Below, one piece after another: positions 53,111-63,125 of a stretch of 63,666 bases of DNA. The translations under genes and the position numbers were made by a program. This stretch comes from Rhodobacter sp. (GTDB lineage Bacteria; Pseudomonadota; Alphaproteobacteria; Rhodobacterales; Rhodobacteraceae). The DNA lies in assembly GCA_027487575.1 (NCBI GenBank), contig JAIYDJ010000117.1:1-63666 (forward strand). The letters are read 5' to 3'. The notes beneath the pieces are model-generated. The model made no database searches. It was not told where the DNA came from and saw only the letters and a list, made by a program, of their open reading frames with translations. Numbering within the stretch: the first letter of the stretch is position 1; each line of letters starts with the position of its first letter.

Positions 53111-54244
53111 GTGAACAGGAAACTATCGAGGGGGGCGAAAGCCCTGACCCTTGCTGCGCTGGTTGCGGCCCTTTCGGGGTGCGGGCTGCCGCGCTCGGGG
53201 CCGAACAAGTCAGAGATCTTCAAGGGATCGGTGCTGAAGGAAGGCGATGCCTACATCGTTTCGGTCAACCCGCGTGTGACGCGCATCACCTCGGTTGCGC
53301 CGGCCTTCGGGTTCAATGCGTCGTTTCTCAATGCGGGCGTCGTGGGGTCCGATCAGATCGCGGCGGGGGACTCGCTGGGCCTGACGATCTTCGAAAACGT
53401 CAAGGACGACCCGCTTCTGGGCAACACCGGACAGCGGGTGTCATCGCTGACCGAGATTCAGGTCGATGGTCAGGGCTTCATCTTCGTGCCCTACGCCGGC
53501 CGGATCAAAGCCGCCGGGCAGACGCCGGACGGCCTGCGTCAGGCGATCACCCGCAAGCTCGACACACAGACTCCCGATCCGCAGGTCACCGTGCAGCGGC
53601 TGGCCGGGGACGGTGCCACCGTTACGATTTCCGGGTTCGCCGGGGCGCAGGGCATCCTGCCGATCGAACGCCCGACCCGCACCCTGACCGCGATGATTGC
53701 GGCGGCGGGCGGCGTGACCATCGAGCCTGCGGTGGCGCTGGTCCGCGTGACGCGGGGCAGCCATTCGGGCAAGGTCTGGCTGGAAGACCTTTACGCCAAC
53801 CCGGCGCTGGATATCGCGCTGCGCCCCGGCGACAAGATCACCATCGAGCGCGACACCCGCGCCTTCACCGCGCTGGGGGCCACCGGATCGCAAAGCCGGG
53901 TCCCGTTTGAAACCCAGACCCTTTCGGCCATCGAGGCGATTGCAACCGTCGGCGGGCTCAGCACCGGCACGGCCGACCCGACGGGCGTCTTCGTGTTCCG
54001 CAACGAACCGGCAGAACTGGCGAATGCCGTCCTTGGCCGCAACGACCTGACCGGGGATCAGCGGTTTGTCTATGTCCTTGACCTGACGCAACCCACCGGC
54101 ATGTTCGAAGCGCGCGATTTCCTGATCCGCGACGGCGACACCGTCTATGTCACCGAGGCGCCTTTCGTGCAGTGGAACAAGACGCTGTCCGCCATCACCG
54201 GCACCGCAGGGGCAGCAGGCACGCTCAGCAGCGCGGGCGGTTGA
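53111..54244 (+). CDS. Wza/KpsD-like polysaccharide export lipoprotein
   Basis: 377 aa with a GTG start spaced 8 bp from AAAGGAG. The lipobox AALSGCGLP puts the lipid-modified Cys at about 24. The Poly_export domain (DSLGLTIFENVKDD, IFVPYAGRIKAAGQT) is followed by two SLBB-type beta-grasp repeats (GFAGAQGILPIE; ALGATGSQSRVPFE). It should form the outer-membrane channel for the capsule. 89 bp after kpsS and 7 bp before kpsC. Confidence 0.9.
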   Translation: MNRKLSRGAKALTLAALVAALSGCGLPRSGPNKSEIFKGSVLKEGDAYIVSVNPRVTRITSVAPAFGFNASFLNAGVVGSDQIAAGDSLGLTIFENVKDDPLLGNTGQRVSSLTEIQVDGQGFIFVPYAGRIKAAGQTPDGLRQAITRKLDTQTPDPQVTVQRLAGDGATVTISGFAGAQGILPIERPTRTLTAMIAAAGGVTIEPAVALVRVTRGSHSGKVWLEDLYANPALDIALRPGDKITIERDTRAFTALGATGSQSRVPFETQTLSAIEAIATVGGLSTGTADPTGVFVFRNEPAELANAVLGRNDLTGDQRFVYVLDLTQPTGMFEARDFLIRDGDTVYVTEAPFVQWNKTLSAITGTAGAAGTLSSAGG

Positions 54245-54251
54245 ACCGGCC

Positions 54252-56288
54252 TTGCCCGCCGACCTGACAGAGCTTTCAGCCGCCGGGGACATCCCCCGGC
54301 GGCTTTTCTTCTATAATGCCGGGTTCCTGCGCCAACCCCGCCTGCGCCGCATCCTGCAGCTTGCCGGGCATGATCTGCGTCTGGGCCTGCCCGGGCCGGA
54401 CGATGGCGTGGCGGTCTGGGGACGATCCCCCTATGCCGGGCGCGGCGAGGCGGTAGCCCAGCGTCGCGGGGTGCCTGTGGTGCGGATCGAGGATGCGTTT
54501 CTGCGGTCGGTCCGGCCCGGACGGATGGGCGACGCGCCTCTGGGCCTGATGATCGATCCTGTGGGCGTGTTCTTCGACAGTTCCACGCCGTCACGGTTGG
54601 AAACGCTGCTGTCCCGCGCGCCGCTGGATGACTCCGCCCTGCTGTCGCGGGCGCGGGATGGCATCGGGCGGCTGAAGGCGGCGGACCTTTCAAAATACAA
54701 CATGCACGACGCAACGCCGCCCCCTGCGCCGGGCTTTGTTCTGGTGGTGGACCAGACGCGCGGTGATGCCTCGATCACGCATGCAGGCGCTTCTTCGGCG
54801 ACCTTCGCACAGATGCTGACGGCGGCGCTGGCCGAACACCCCACGGCGCGCATCGTGATCAAGACCCATCCCGAAACCGCACAGGGATTGCGGCCCGGCC
54901 ATTTCGGCCCGCGCGGGCCGGACCGTGTCACGTTGCTGACGAACCCGGTTTCGCCCTGGGCGCTGCTGCTGGAGGGTGCGGTGGCGGTCTATGTGGTGTC
55001 ATCGCAACTGGGGTTCGAGGCGATCCTGGCCGGTCACCGCCCGCAGGTGTTCGGTCAGCCGTTCTATGCGGGCTGGGGCCTGACGGCGGATCGTCAGCCG
55101 GTCGCCCGCCGCACCCGCCGCCTGACCGGAACACAGTTGTTCGCCGCCGCGATGATCCTTGCCCCCACCTGGTATGACCCCTGTCGCGACCGCCTGTGCA
55201 GCTTCGAACAGGCCGTCGATCAACTGGAGGCCGAGGTGCGCGCATTTCGAGAGGACCGGGCCGGGCATGTGGCGGTCGGAATGCGCCTGTGGAAACGCGG
55301 GCGGCTTCAGGCGGTGTTCGGTCGCGTCAAGCCGTTGATGTTTCAGGACGACCCCCGGCGTGCCAGTGAGGCTGCCCGCAAGACCGGGCGGGGGCTGCTG
55401 GTCTGGGCGGGCAAGGAAACACCGGCCTTGTCGACCGATCTGCCGCTGCGCCGGGTCGAGGACGGCTTTCTGCGATCGCGGGGGCTGGGGGCGTCGCTTG
55501 TGCCGCCTCTCAGCCTCGTGACGGACGATCTCGGCATCTACTATGACCCCGGGCGGGAAAGTCGGCTGGAACGGCTGATCGCGTCGCCGCTTCCGGCGGG
55601 GGGGGCGGCGCGGGCGGGGGTTCTGGTCGCGCGTCTGGTGGCGGCAGGGATCAGCAAATACAATCTCGGCGGCGCGTTGCCCGACCTGCCACCGGGGTAC
55701 CGCATCCTCGTGCCGGGTCAGGTCGAGGATGATGCTTCGATCCGGTTGGGCGCGGGGGCGGTGCGGACCAATCTGGCACTTTTGCAGGCGGTCCGGGCGG
55801 CGAATCCGCAGGCGGTGGTGATCTACAAACCCCATCCCGATGTCGAGGCGGGGCTGCGCCCGGGGACGGTCGATGTGGCGGGTCTGGCGGACGTGGTGGC
55901 ACGCGGGGCCGATCCGCTGGCCCTGATCGCGGCGGTGGACGCGGTCTGGACGATGACCTCGCTGCTGGGGTTCGAGGCGCTGTTGCGCGGCAAGGCGGTG
56001 ACCTGCCTCGGCGCGCCGTTCTATGCCGGATGGGGGCTGACGACCGATTTGGGGCCGGTGCCCGCCCGCCGGTCGGACACCAGGACGCGGCCAGACCTGC
56101 TGCATTTGGCGCATGCGGCGCTGATCGCCTATCCGCGCTACTTCGATCCGGTCAGCCGCCTGCCCTGTCCGCCGGAAGTGGCGCTGGACCGGTTGGCATC
56201 GGGCGATCTGCCGCGCACAGGCGTGGGCCTGCGTTTGCTGGCGAAGGCACAGGGGCGGCTTGCGAGCCACAGTCGCTGGTGGCGCTGA
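54252..56288 (+). CDS. kpsC: Capsular polysaccharide beta-Kdo transferase KpsC
   Basis: About 678 aa from the TTG at 54252; no ATG or GTG fits between the end of the export gene and the RRLFFYNAGFL fold start, so TTG is preferred with weak ribosome binding support. Two tandem halves are visible: EDAFLRSVRPG / FGQPFYAGWGLTADRQP in the first and EDGFLRSRGLGASLVPP / GAPFYAGWGLTTDLGP in the second. The dual-domain enzyme extends the Kdo linker begun by KpsS. Confidence 0.92.
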   Translation: MPADLTELSAAGDIPRRLFFYNAGFLRQPRLRRILQLAGHDLRLGLPGPDDGVAVWGRSPYAGRGEAVAQRRGVPVVRIEDAFLRSVRPGRMGDAPLGLMIDPVGVFFDSSTPSRLETLLSRAPLDDSALLSRARDGIGRLKAADLSKYNMHDATPPPAPGFVLVVDQTRGDASITHAGASSATFAQMLTAALAEHPTARIVIKTHPETAQGLRPGHFGPRGPDRVTLLTNPVSPWALLLEGAVAVYVVSSQLGFEAILAGHRPQVFGQPFYAGWGLTADRQPVARRTRRLTGTQLFAAAMILAPTWYDPCRDRLCSFEQAVDQLEAEVRAFREDRAGHVAVGMRLWKRGRLQAVFGRVKPLMFQDDPRRASEAARKTGRGLLVWAGKETPALSTDLPLRRVEDGFLRSRGLGASLVPPLSLVTDDLGIYYDPGRESRLERLIASPLPAGGAARAGVLVARLVAAGISKYNLGGALPDLPPGYRILVPGQVEDDASIRLGAGAVRTNLALLQAVRAANPQAVVIYKPHPDVEAGLRPGTVDVAGLADVVARGADPLALIAAVDAVWTMTSLLGFEALLRGKAVTCLGAPFYAGWGLTTDLGPVPARRSDTRTRPDLLHLAHAALIAYPRYFDPVSRLPCPPEVALDRLASGDLPRTGVGLRLLAKAQGRLASHSRWWR

Positions 56289-56407
56289 GCCGGATGCCGG
56301 GTCCAGCACGGTAACCCGGAAACGGCCAAGAACCGGCCGCCCGGCGGATCGGGTTTGGGCGGGAGAGGCGAGGCCGGTCCAACCCGAAATCGCGACACCA
56401 ATACCGA

Positions 56408-56905
56408 TCAGTAGATGTAGCGGATCTGTTCGGTCCAGTAGCGTTCCATGCGCTTCAAGGACTGATTGATCGTTTCCATCCCTTCCGGGTCGATCAGCCC
56501 GCGCCGGTTCAGACCTTCGGCATGGCGGCCGAACAGATCCGACAATTGCCCGCGCACGCGGCGGCCCTTTTCCGTCAGCCGGACCCTGACCGAGCGGCGG
56601 TCGATCTCGGACCGCTGATGGTGCATGTATCCCAGTTCGACCAGTTTTTTCAGGTTGTAGCTGACGTTGGAGCCCTGATAGTAGCCGCGCGATTTCAGTT
56701 CACCCGCGGTGACCTCGTTGTCGCCGACGTTGAACAGCAGCAGCGCCTGAACCGAATTGATCTCCAGAATTCCCAGACGTTCGAATTCGTCCTTGATCAC
56801 GTCCAGCAACAGCCGATGCAGCCGTTCCAGCAGCGCGAGGCTGTCAAGGTACCCGGACATGAACGCCTTTTGCGAACCGTCCAGTAGAGGAGCGTGAACC
56901 GTCAT
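56408..56905 (-). CDS. ldtR: MarR-family regulator, LdtR-like
   Basis: 165 aa. YLDSLALLERLHRLLLDVIKDEFERLGILEINSVQALLLFNVGDNEVTAGELKSRGYYQGSNVSYNLKKLVELGYM and the wing EIDRRSVRVRLTEKG closely follow LdtR, which in Rhizobiales activates an L,D-transpeptidase gene and osmotic tolerance. GGAGA precedes the ATG at 56905; a longer frame exists. Convergent with kpsC; the 120-bp gap holds no gene. The transpeptidase target is not in the window. Confidence 0.82.
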   Translation of the reverse strand: MTVHAPLLDGSQKAFMSGYLDSLALLERLHRLLLDVIKDEFERLGILEINSVQALLLFNVGDNEVTAGELKSRGYYQGSNVSYNLKKLVELGYMHHQRSEIDRRSVRVRLTEKGRRVRGQLSDLFGRHAEGLNRRGLIDPEGMETINQSLKRMERYWTEQIRYIY

Positions 56906-56991
56906 GCCGTGTCTCCGCGAACCAGAACTGGCGGTCAGAATCGGCACAAAACAAAAACAAACCGTAAACACGCCACAGTTTCGATGCGATT

Positions 56992-57273
56992 TTAGGCAGT
57001 TTGACCGGCTCTCAGCCGCCCGCGCGCAAAGATCCCGATTTCGGTGATCATCGCGGCAAGCGCCGCAGGCGGCTCTCCCTGCCCCAGAACCCAGGGCAGC
57101 AGGTCCTGATCGTTCTCTTCCAACAGCACGTCATAAACCGCCAGAGCCGCATCATCCATCCGCGCCAGATGCAGGTCCGCATAGGGACCGAGGATCAGAT
57201 CCATCTCCTTGGTCCCGCGCCGCCAGCTTCGCATCCGCATCCGTTTCAGTCGTGCCTCTGCCGTCTCGACCAT
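56992..57273 (-). CDS. sdhE: Succinate dehydrogenase flavinylation factor SdhE
   Basis: 93 aa, all helical. RLKRMRMRSWRRGTKEMDLILGPYAD contains the family RGxxE motif that interacts with the flavoprotein, and EENDQDLLPWVLGQGEPP follows. SdhE promotes covalent FAD attachment to SdhA. Divergent from the aminotransferase gene. Confidence 0.9.
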   Translation of the reverse strand: MVETAEARLKRMRMRSWRRGTKEMDLILGPYADLHLARMDDAALAVYDVLLEENDQDLLPWVLGQGEPPAALAAMITEIGIFARGRLRAGQTA

Positions 57274-57320
57274 GACTGACCCGCCTTGTTGCTTGAACGC
57301 TTTCGCCGCCAAGCCTATGA

Positions 57321-58568
<1,248 letters not shown>

Positions 58569-58579
58569 GAACCCGCAGC

Positions 58580-58945
58580 ATGGCCGACCGGATCACCGCA
58601 AACCTGCCCAGCCGGGATTTTTCGGCAACGGTGGCGTTTTACGGGGTTCTCGGCTTTGACGTCGGGTTTCGGGGCGATCAGTGGCTGATCCTGCAGCGCG
58701 GGCCGCTGGAGATCGAGTTTTTTCCGCATCCGCAGCTTGATCCGGCAACAAGCTGGTTTTCGGCCTGTGTGCGCGTCGATGATCCGGACGGTCTTTTGCG
58801 CCAGTGGCAGGCCGTGGGCCTCTCCGCAGACCCCGCTGCCATTCCGCGCCTGACCGGCATCGTCAGGTTGCCCGACGCGCCCCGCATGTTTGCGCTGGTC
58901 GAGCCGGACGGGTCGCTGCTGCGCGTTCTGGACAACGGAGACTGA
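58580..58945 (+). CDS. VOC-family (bleomycin-resistance type) protein
   Basis: 121 aa. NLPSRDFSATVAFYGVLGFDVGFRGDQWLILQRGPLEIEFFPHP and the C-terminal RMFALVEPDGSLLRVL show the beta-alpha-beta-beta-beta glyoxalase/bleomycin-resistance fold. Such proteins sequester drugs or act as metal-dependent isomerases or dioxygenases; which applies is not visible. Starts 11 bp after aatA and the next gene begins 1 bp after its stop. Confidence 0.87.
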   Translation: MADRITANLPSRDFSATVAFYGVLGFDVGFRGDQWLILQRGPLEIEFFPHPQLDPATSWFSACVRVDDPDGLLRQWQAVGLSADPAAIPRLTGIVRLPDAPRMFALVEPDGSLLRVLDNGD

Positions 58946-58946
58946 C

Positions 58947-59360
58947 ATGGCGGGCGACTTGCCTGACTACTACTTCCGTATCCGCGAAAATGGCGCGGTG
59001 GTGTTTCGCGTCGATACCGAAAACCGCCAGCGCCGGATCGACATGGAAGAAATCGCCACGGTCAATGTCAGGAACGGCAACATAAAGCCGCACGGCGACC
59101 GCAATCTGACCATGGCGGATGCGGCCGCAATCCGCGACTGGATGGCGGCCCGCGTCGAACAGCTTGCGCGGCGCGACATCGACGACATTTTCCGCGCGGT
59201 GGACCACATGAACCTGACCACGCAATGGGTGCAGTCCAAGGCCACCGACGCGCAACTGGAAGAGGTGACGGACACCCTTCTGCTGGCAATGCACGACCTG
59301 CGGTCGGTTCTGGTGCGCCGCAAAGCCGAACGGTTGATGAAGGACGAGGCGGCGGAATAG
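58947..59360 (+). CDS. Conserved hypothetical protein
   Basis: 137 aa, soluble. The first half has a beta pattern (YYFRIRENGAVVFRVDTENRQRRIDMEEIATVNVRNGNIKP), the second is helical (DAAAIRDWMAARVEQLARRDIDDIFRAVDHMNLTTQWVQ). No family recognised. Coupled to the VOC gene (one base between stop and ATG), so probably co-translated. Confidence 0.75.
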   Translation: MAGDLPDYYFRIRENGAVVFRVDTENRQRRIDMEEIATVNVRNGNIKPHGDRNLTMADAAAIRDWMAARVEQLARRDIDDIFRAVDHMNLTTQWVQSKATDAQLEEVTDTLLLAMHDLRSVLVRRKAERLMKDEAAE

Positions 59361-59431
59361 CGGCATCCTGCGGGCCCCTTCCATTTGATCAAATTCCGCG
59401 CGATAAGCATCCGAACTTCTGGATGCCCCCC

Positions 59432-60802
59432 ATGACCCCTGATCTTGTTTCCGGCGTGCGCCGCGACCGCCTTGCCGCCCTCACCGCCCGGGAGACCGCG
59501 CGCTTTGCCGCCAGCCGCCCGGCCTCTGCCGCCGCGATGGCGCGCGGGGCCAAAGCCTACCTCGACGGTGTGCCGATGCACTGGATGAAGGACTGGCCGA
59601 TGCCGCATCTGCCCCTGGTGGCCGAGGCGCAGGGGGCCACGATCACCGACATCGACGGGTATCGGATCGACGATTTCTGTCTGGGCGACACCGGATCGAT
59701 GTTCGGCCACTCTCCTGCCCCGGTGGCCAAGGCGATCCGCAGGCAGGCCCGGGCCGGGCTGACCTACATGCTGCCGACAGAAAGCGCGCTCGATGCGGGG
59801 CGGCTGTTGTCGGACACCTTCGGAGATTTTCGGTGGCAGATTGCCACGACGGCGACCGACGCCAACCGGTTTGCGCTGCGGGTGGCGCGGGCAGTCACCG
59901 GGCGGCAGAAGGTGCTGGTGTTCAACGGCTGCTATCACGGAACGGTGGACGATATCTTTGTGACGCGCCGGGACGGCATCACCGTCAACCGGTCCGGCCT
60001 GCTGGGGCAGGTCACCGACCTGTCGACGCTGGCTGTCTGCTGTGAATTCAATGATCTGGCCGGAGTGGCGGCGGCGCTGGCAAAGGGCGACGTGGCAGCG
60101 ATCCTGACCGAGCCGGTGATGACCAATTCCTGCATGGTCCTGCCCGAACCGGGGTTTCTCGATGGCCTGCGGGCGCTGGCGACCGAAGCGGGCGCGCTGC
60201 TGATCATTGACGAGACACATACGATTTCCACCGGGCACGGCGGATACACCCGATGCCATGGCCTTGACCCTGACATCTTCGTTGCCGGAAAATGCATCGC
60301 AGGCGGCATGCCCACCGCCGTCTGGGGGCTGACCCCCGCCGTTGCCGCACGCTATCTGCAGGTCAATGCCGACCGCCCGCCGGGCCATTCAGGCATGGGG
60401 ACCACGCTTTCGGCCAATCCCATGCAATTCGTCTGCCTGACGGCCACCCTGGGGCAGGTGGCCACGCCCAAAGCCTATGCCAAGATGGAATCCGGGGCGG
60501 CGCGGCTGGAGGCCGGTCTGGCCGCCGCCATCGCCCGTCACGCCGTGCCTTGGCATGTGGTCCGTGTCGGTGCGCGGGTGGAGTTCATCTGCGCCCCCGG
60601 CCCGTTGCACAACGGCATCGAGGCGGCCGCAGCCCATCAGCCTGCCATCGAGCGCGCGCTGCATCTTGCGCTGCTGAACCGTGGCAGCCTGATCGCCCCG
60701 TTCCACAACATGATGCTGGTCAGCCCGGTGACGAAAAAGCACCAGATCGACCGCCTGATCGCCGCCTTCGACGAAATCCTGTCCGAGTTGAACCAACCAT
60801 GA
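59432..60802 (+). CDS. Class III aminotransferase, glutamate-1-semialdehyde aminomutase-like
   Basis: 456 aa. PTESALDAGRLL..., FNGCYHGTVDDIF, LIIDETHTISTGHGGYTR and the PLP lysine 287 in FVAGKCIAGGMPTAVWG place it in the class III (HemL-like) group. The extra N-terminal about 60 residues and the pairing with a glutamine-synthetase-like gene argue against a heme role. Its stop overlaps the next start by ATGA, so both likely serve one catabolic route for an amine. A second ATG nine bases upstream (59423) is possible. Confidence 0.88.
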   Translation: MTPDLVSGVRRDRLAALTARETARFAASRPASAAAMARGAKAYLDGVPMHWMKDWPMPHLPLVAEAQGATITDIDGYRIDDFCLGDTGSMFGHSPAPVAKAIRRQARAGLTYMLPTESALDAGRLLSDTFGDFRWQIATTATDANRFALRVARAVTGRQKVLVFNGCYHGTVDDIFVTRRDGITVNRSGLLGQVTDLSTLAVCCEFNDLAGVAAALAKGDVAAILTEPVMTNSCMVLPEPGFLDGLRALATEAGALLIIDETHTISTGHGGYTRCHGLDPDIFVAGKCIAGGMPTAVWGLTPAVAARYLQVNADRPPGHSGMGTTLSANPMQFVCLTATLGQVATPKAYAKMESGAARLEAGLAAAIARHAVPWHVVRVGARVEFICAPGPLHNGIEAAAAHQPAIERALHLALLNRGSLIAPFHNMMLVSPVTKKHQIDRLIAAFDEILSELNQP

Positions 60803-62184
60803 CCTCCCCCTCCGGATCGACCCCCGCCGAGGCCGAAGCCTTCCTTGCCGCCCATCCCGAAATCGAGGCTTTCGACATCGTCCTGCACGATTGCAACGGC
60901 ATCGGGCGCGGCAAGATCATCCGCCGCCACGAACTGCTGCCGTTCTTCACCTCGGGCCGCCACCTGCCGATCTCGATCCTCGGGCTCGACATCTGCGGCG
61001 AGGATGTGCACGAAACCGGGCTGATCTGGGATCAGGGTGATGGCGACCTGCGCGCCTGGCCGATTCCGGGCACGCTGGTACCGCTGCACGGCACCCATCC
61101 GCCGCGCGGCGAGGTGTTCATGTCGATGTACGGGCTGGACGGGTCAAGGATGACGTCGGACCCGCGCCACGCCCTGCAGGCGCAGGTCGATGCGATGGCC
61201 GCCGAAGGCCATTTCCCCGCCGGTGCGTTCGAACTGGAATTCTTCCTGCTGGAAAACGAACGCGGCCCTGACGGCAAGATGGTCCCGGCCCGCGACGTGC
61301 TGGACGGTCGCGCCAGCCGCAAGACCGAGGTCTATTCGGTTGACCATCTGCACGGGATGCTGCCGCTGTTTTCAGACATCTATGCCGGGGCTACGAAAGC
61401 CGGCATCACGGCTGAGACGATGATCTCGGAATACGCGCCGGGCCAGTATGAACTGACCCTGCACTACCGCACCGATGTGATGCAGGCCGCGGATGACCTG
61501 ATGCGGCTGAAGCGCATCGTGCGGGCGCAGGCGCGGGCGCACGGGGTGACCGCGTGCTTCATGGCCAAACCGAACGAAGATTACGCCGGGTCGGGGATGC
61601 ACTTCCACGTCTCGCTGCTGGATGCGTCCGGAACCAACGTGTTTGTCGAAAAGGTCGAGGGCCAGTGGTCAGCGGCAATCCTGCACGCCTTGGGCGGCCT
61701 GCGCGCCACGATGGCGGAATCGATGCTGGTCTTCGCCCCGCATGCCAACAGCTGGCGTCGCTTTGCCTCGCAGTCCTATGCGCCGGTGTCCCCGACCTGG
61801 GGCGTCAACAACCGCTCTGTCGCGCTGCGCATCCCGGCGGGTGACATCAAGGCCCGTCGGATCGAACACCGTCCGGCCGGTGTCGACGCGAACCCCTATC
61901 TGGTGGCCGCGACCGTGTTGGCCGGTGTCAGGCACGGCATGGCAAACCAGATCGACCCCGGCCCCGAAACCACCGGCAACGGCTATGTCGACGGCGCCGA
62001 TGCCCCCGCGATCCCGGTTGACTGGCGCAGCGCGATCGATGCGGCCCGCGACTCGGCCTTTTTGCGGTCCGCTCTGGGCGCAGACATGCACCGCACTTTC
62101 ACCGCCGTGAAGGCCGCCGAATACGCCCGGGTGCAGCGGACCGTGTCGGAAGTGGATTTCGACCTGTATCTGCACACGGTCTGA
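60799..62184 (+). CDS. Glutamine synthetase-like gamma-glutamyl-amine ligase (PuuA/GlnA3 type)
   Basis: 461 aa. The GS catalytic blocks FELEFFLLENE (metal Glu, about 140), GQYELTLHYRTDVMQAADDL, GSGMHFHVSLLD and NNRSVALRIPAGDIKARRIEHRPAGVDANPYL are present; no adenylylation Tyr loop is seen. Closer to gamma-glutamylputrescine synthetases than to GlnA. The coupled aminotransferase suggests gamma-glutamylation of a diamine or similar followed by transamination. Confidence 0.9.
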   Translation: MTSPSGSTPAEAEAFLAAHPEIEAFDIVLHDCNGIGRGKIIRRHELLPFFTSGRHLPISILGLDICGEDVHETGLIWDQGDGDLRAWPIPGTLVPLHGTHPPRGEVFMSMYGLDGSRMTSDPRHALQAQVDAMAAEGHFPAGAFELEFFLLENERGPDGKMVPARDVLDGRASRKTEVYSVDHLHGMLPLFSDIYAGATKAGITAETMISEYAPGQYELTLHYRTDVMQAADDLMRLKRIVRAQARAHGVTACFMAKPNEDYAGSGMHFHVSLLDASGTNVFVEKVEGQWSAAILHALGGLRATMAESMLVFAPHANSWRRFASQSYAPVSPTWGVNNRSVALRIPAGDIKARRIEHRPAGVDANPYLVAATVLAGVRHGMANQIDPGPETTGNGYVDGADAPAIPVDWRSAIDAARDSAFLRSALGADMHRTFTAVKAAEYARVQRTVSEVDFDLYLHTV

Positions 62185-62378
62185 CCCACGGCGCCGCGCC
62201 GCCAGCCTGCCTGCCTTGACAGGCCGTACCCGGCGTCGTGCGCGGGACCGCCCGGAATGAGGCAAACCGCCGTTTTTGCACCACAGACCTGCCCGCATTT
62301 CCGACGATTCCTCCGGATCACGAAGGGCTTCGATGCAGCCTTTCGCCACCAATCCATCGCGACCAAAGGGAGAAAACC

Positions 62379-62912
62379 GTGGGAAAACAGCTAAAGCCAA
62401 AACGCACAGACGTGCCCGAACAGACCCGCAGCGATGTCATCGCCAATGTCTTGCGTCGGCTGATGCTGATCGACAGCCCGCCCGAACCCGGATTCAACCG
62501 GTTTACCCGGCTCGCGTGCCAGATGGCGGATGTCCGGATATCGATGGTGTCCTTCATCGACGAAAAGACCGACCGGCAGTTCTTCAAGGCGTCGACCGGT
62601 CTGCCCGAAGGGGTCACGCAGACCGCGCTGGACCGGTCGTTCTGCAAGATCGTCGCGCGGACCGGCGAGATGCTGGTTGTGACCGACGCCCGCACCGACG
62701 ACCGGGTCAGCGACAATCCGGTCATCGAGGAAATGGGCGTGCTCGCCTATCTCGGCGCGCCGATCACCGGGCCCTCCGGCGAGTCGCTGGGCTCGCTCTG
62801 CGCGGTGGACCGGGTGCCGCGCGACTGGACCGACCGGCAGAAGCGCGCCCTGACCGACCTTGCCGCCTGCGTGTCGGACCACATCGCGCTGCGCCACGCC
62901 CGGATGAACTGA
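62379..62912 (+). CDS. GAF-domain protein
   Basis: 177 aa from a GTG with AAAGGGAG 6 bp upstream. One GAF domain fills most of it: [34 protein letters not shown] (about 45-80), [24 protein letters not shown], and [27 protein letters not shown]. No output domain is attached. It may bind a small molecule or a partner kinase. Ends 9 bp before the tRNA-Leu gene on the other strand; the 194-bp gap after the GS-like gene shows no ORF. Confidence 0.88.
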   Translation: MGKQLKPKRTDVPEQTRSDVIANVLRRLMLIDSPPEPGFNRFTRLACQMADVRISMVSFIDEKTDRQFFKASTGLPEGVTQTALDRSFCKIVARTGEMLVVTDARTDDRVSDNPVIEEMGVLAYLGAPITGPSGESLGSLCAVDRVPRDWTDRQKRALTDLAACVSDHIALRHARMN

Positions 62913-62921
62913 CCCTGTCTC

Positions 62922-63007
<86 letters not shown>

Positions 63008-63125
63008 AGGCCGGATCACCATAGCCGGACTGCCGCCCCCGGCGCCAGTCCTGCCGCGCCGCGGCAATTGACTTGGAGTCGAACGGGGGGCCATAAGGGG
63101 CCAACGGTATTCAACGGGGTATCCC

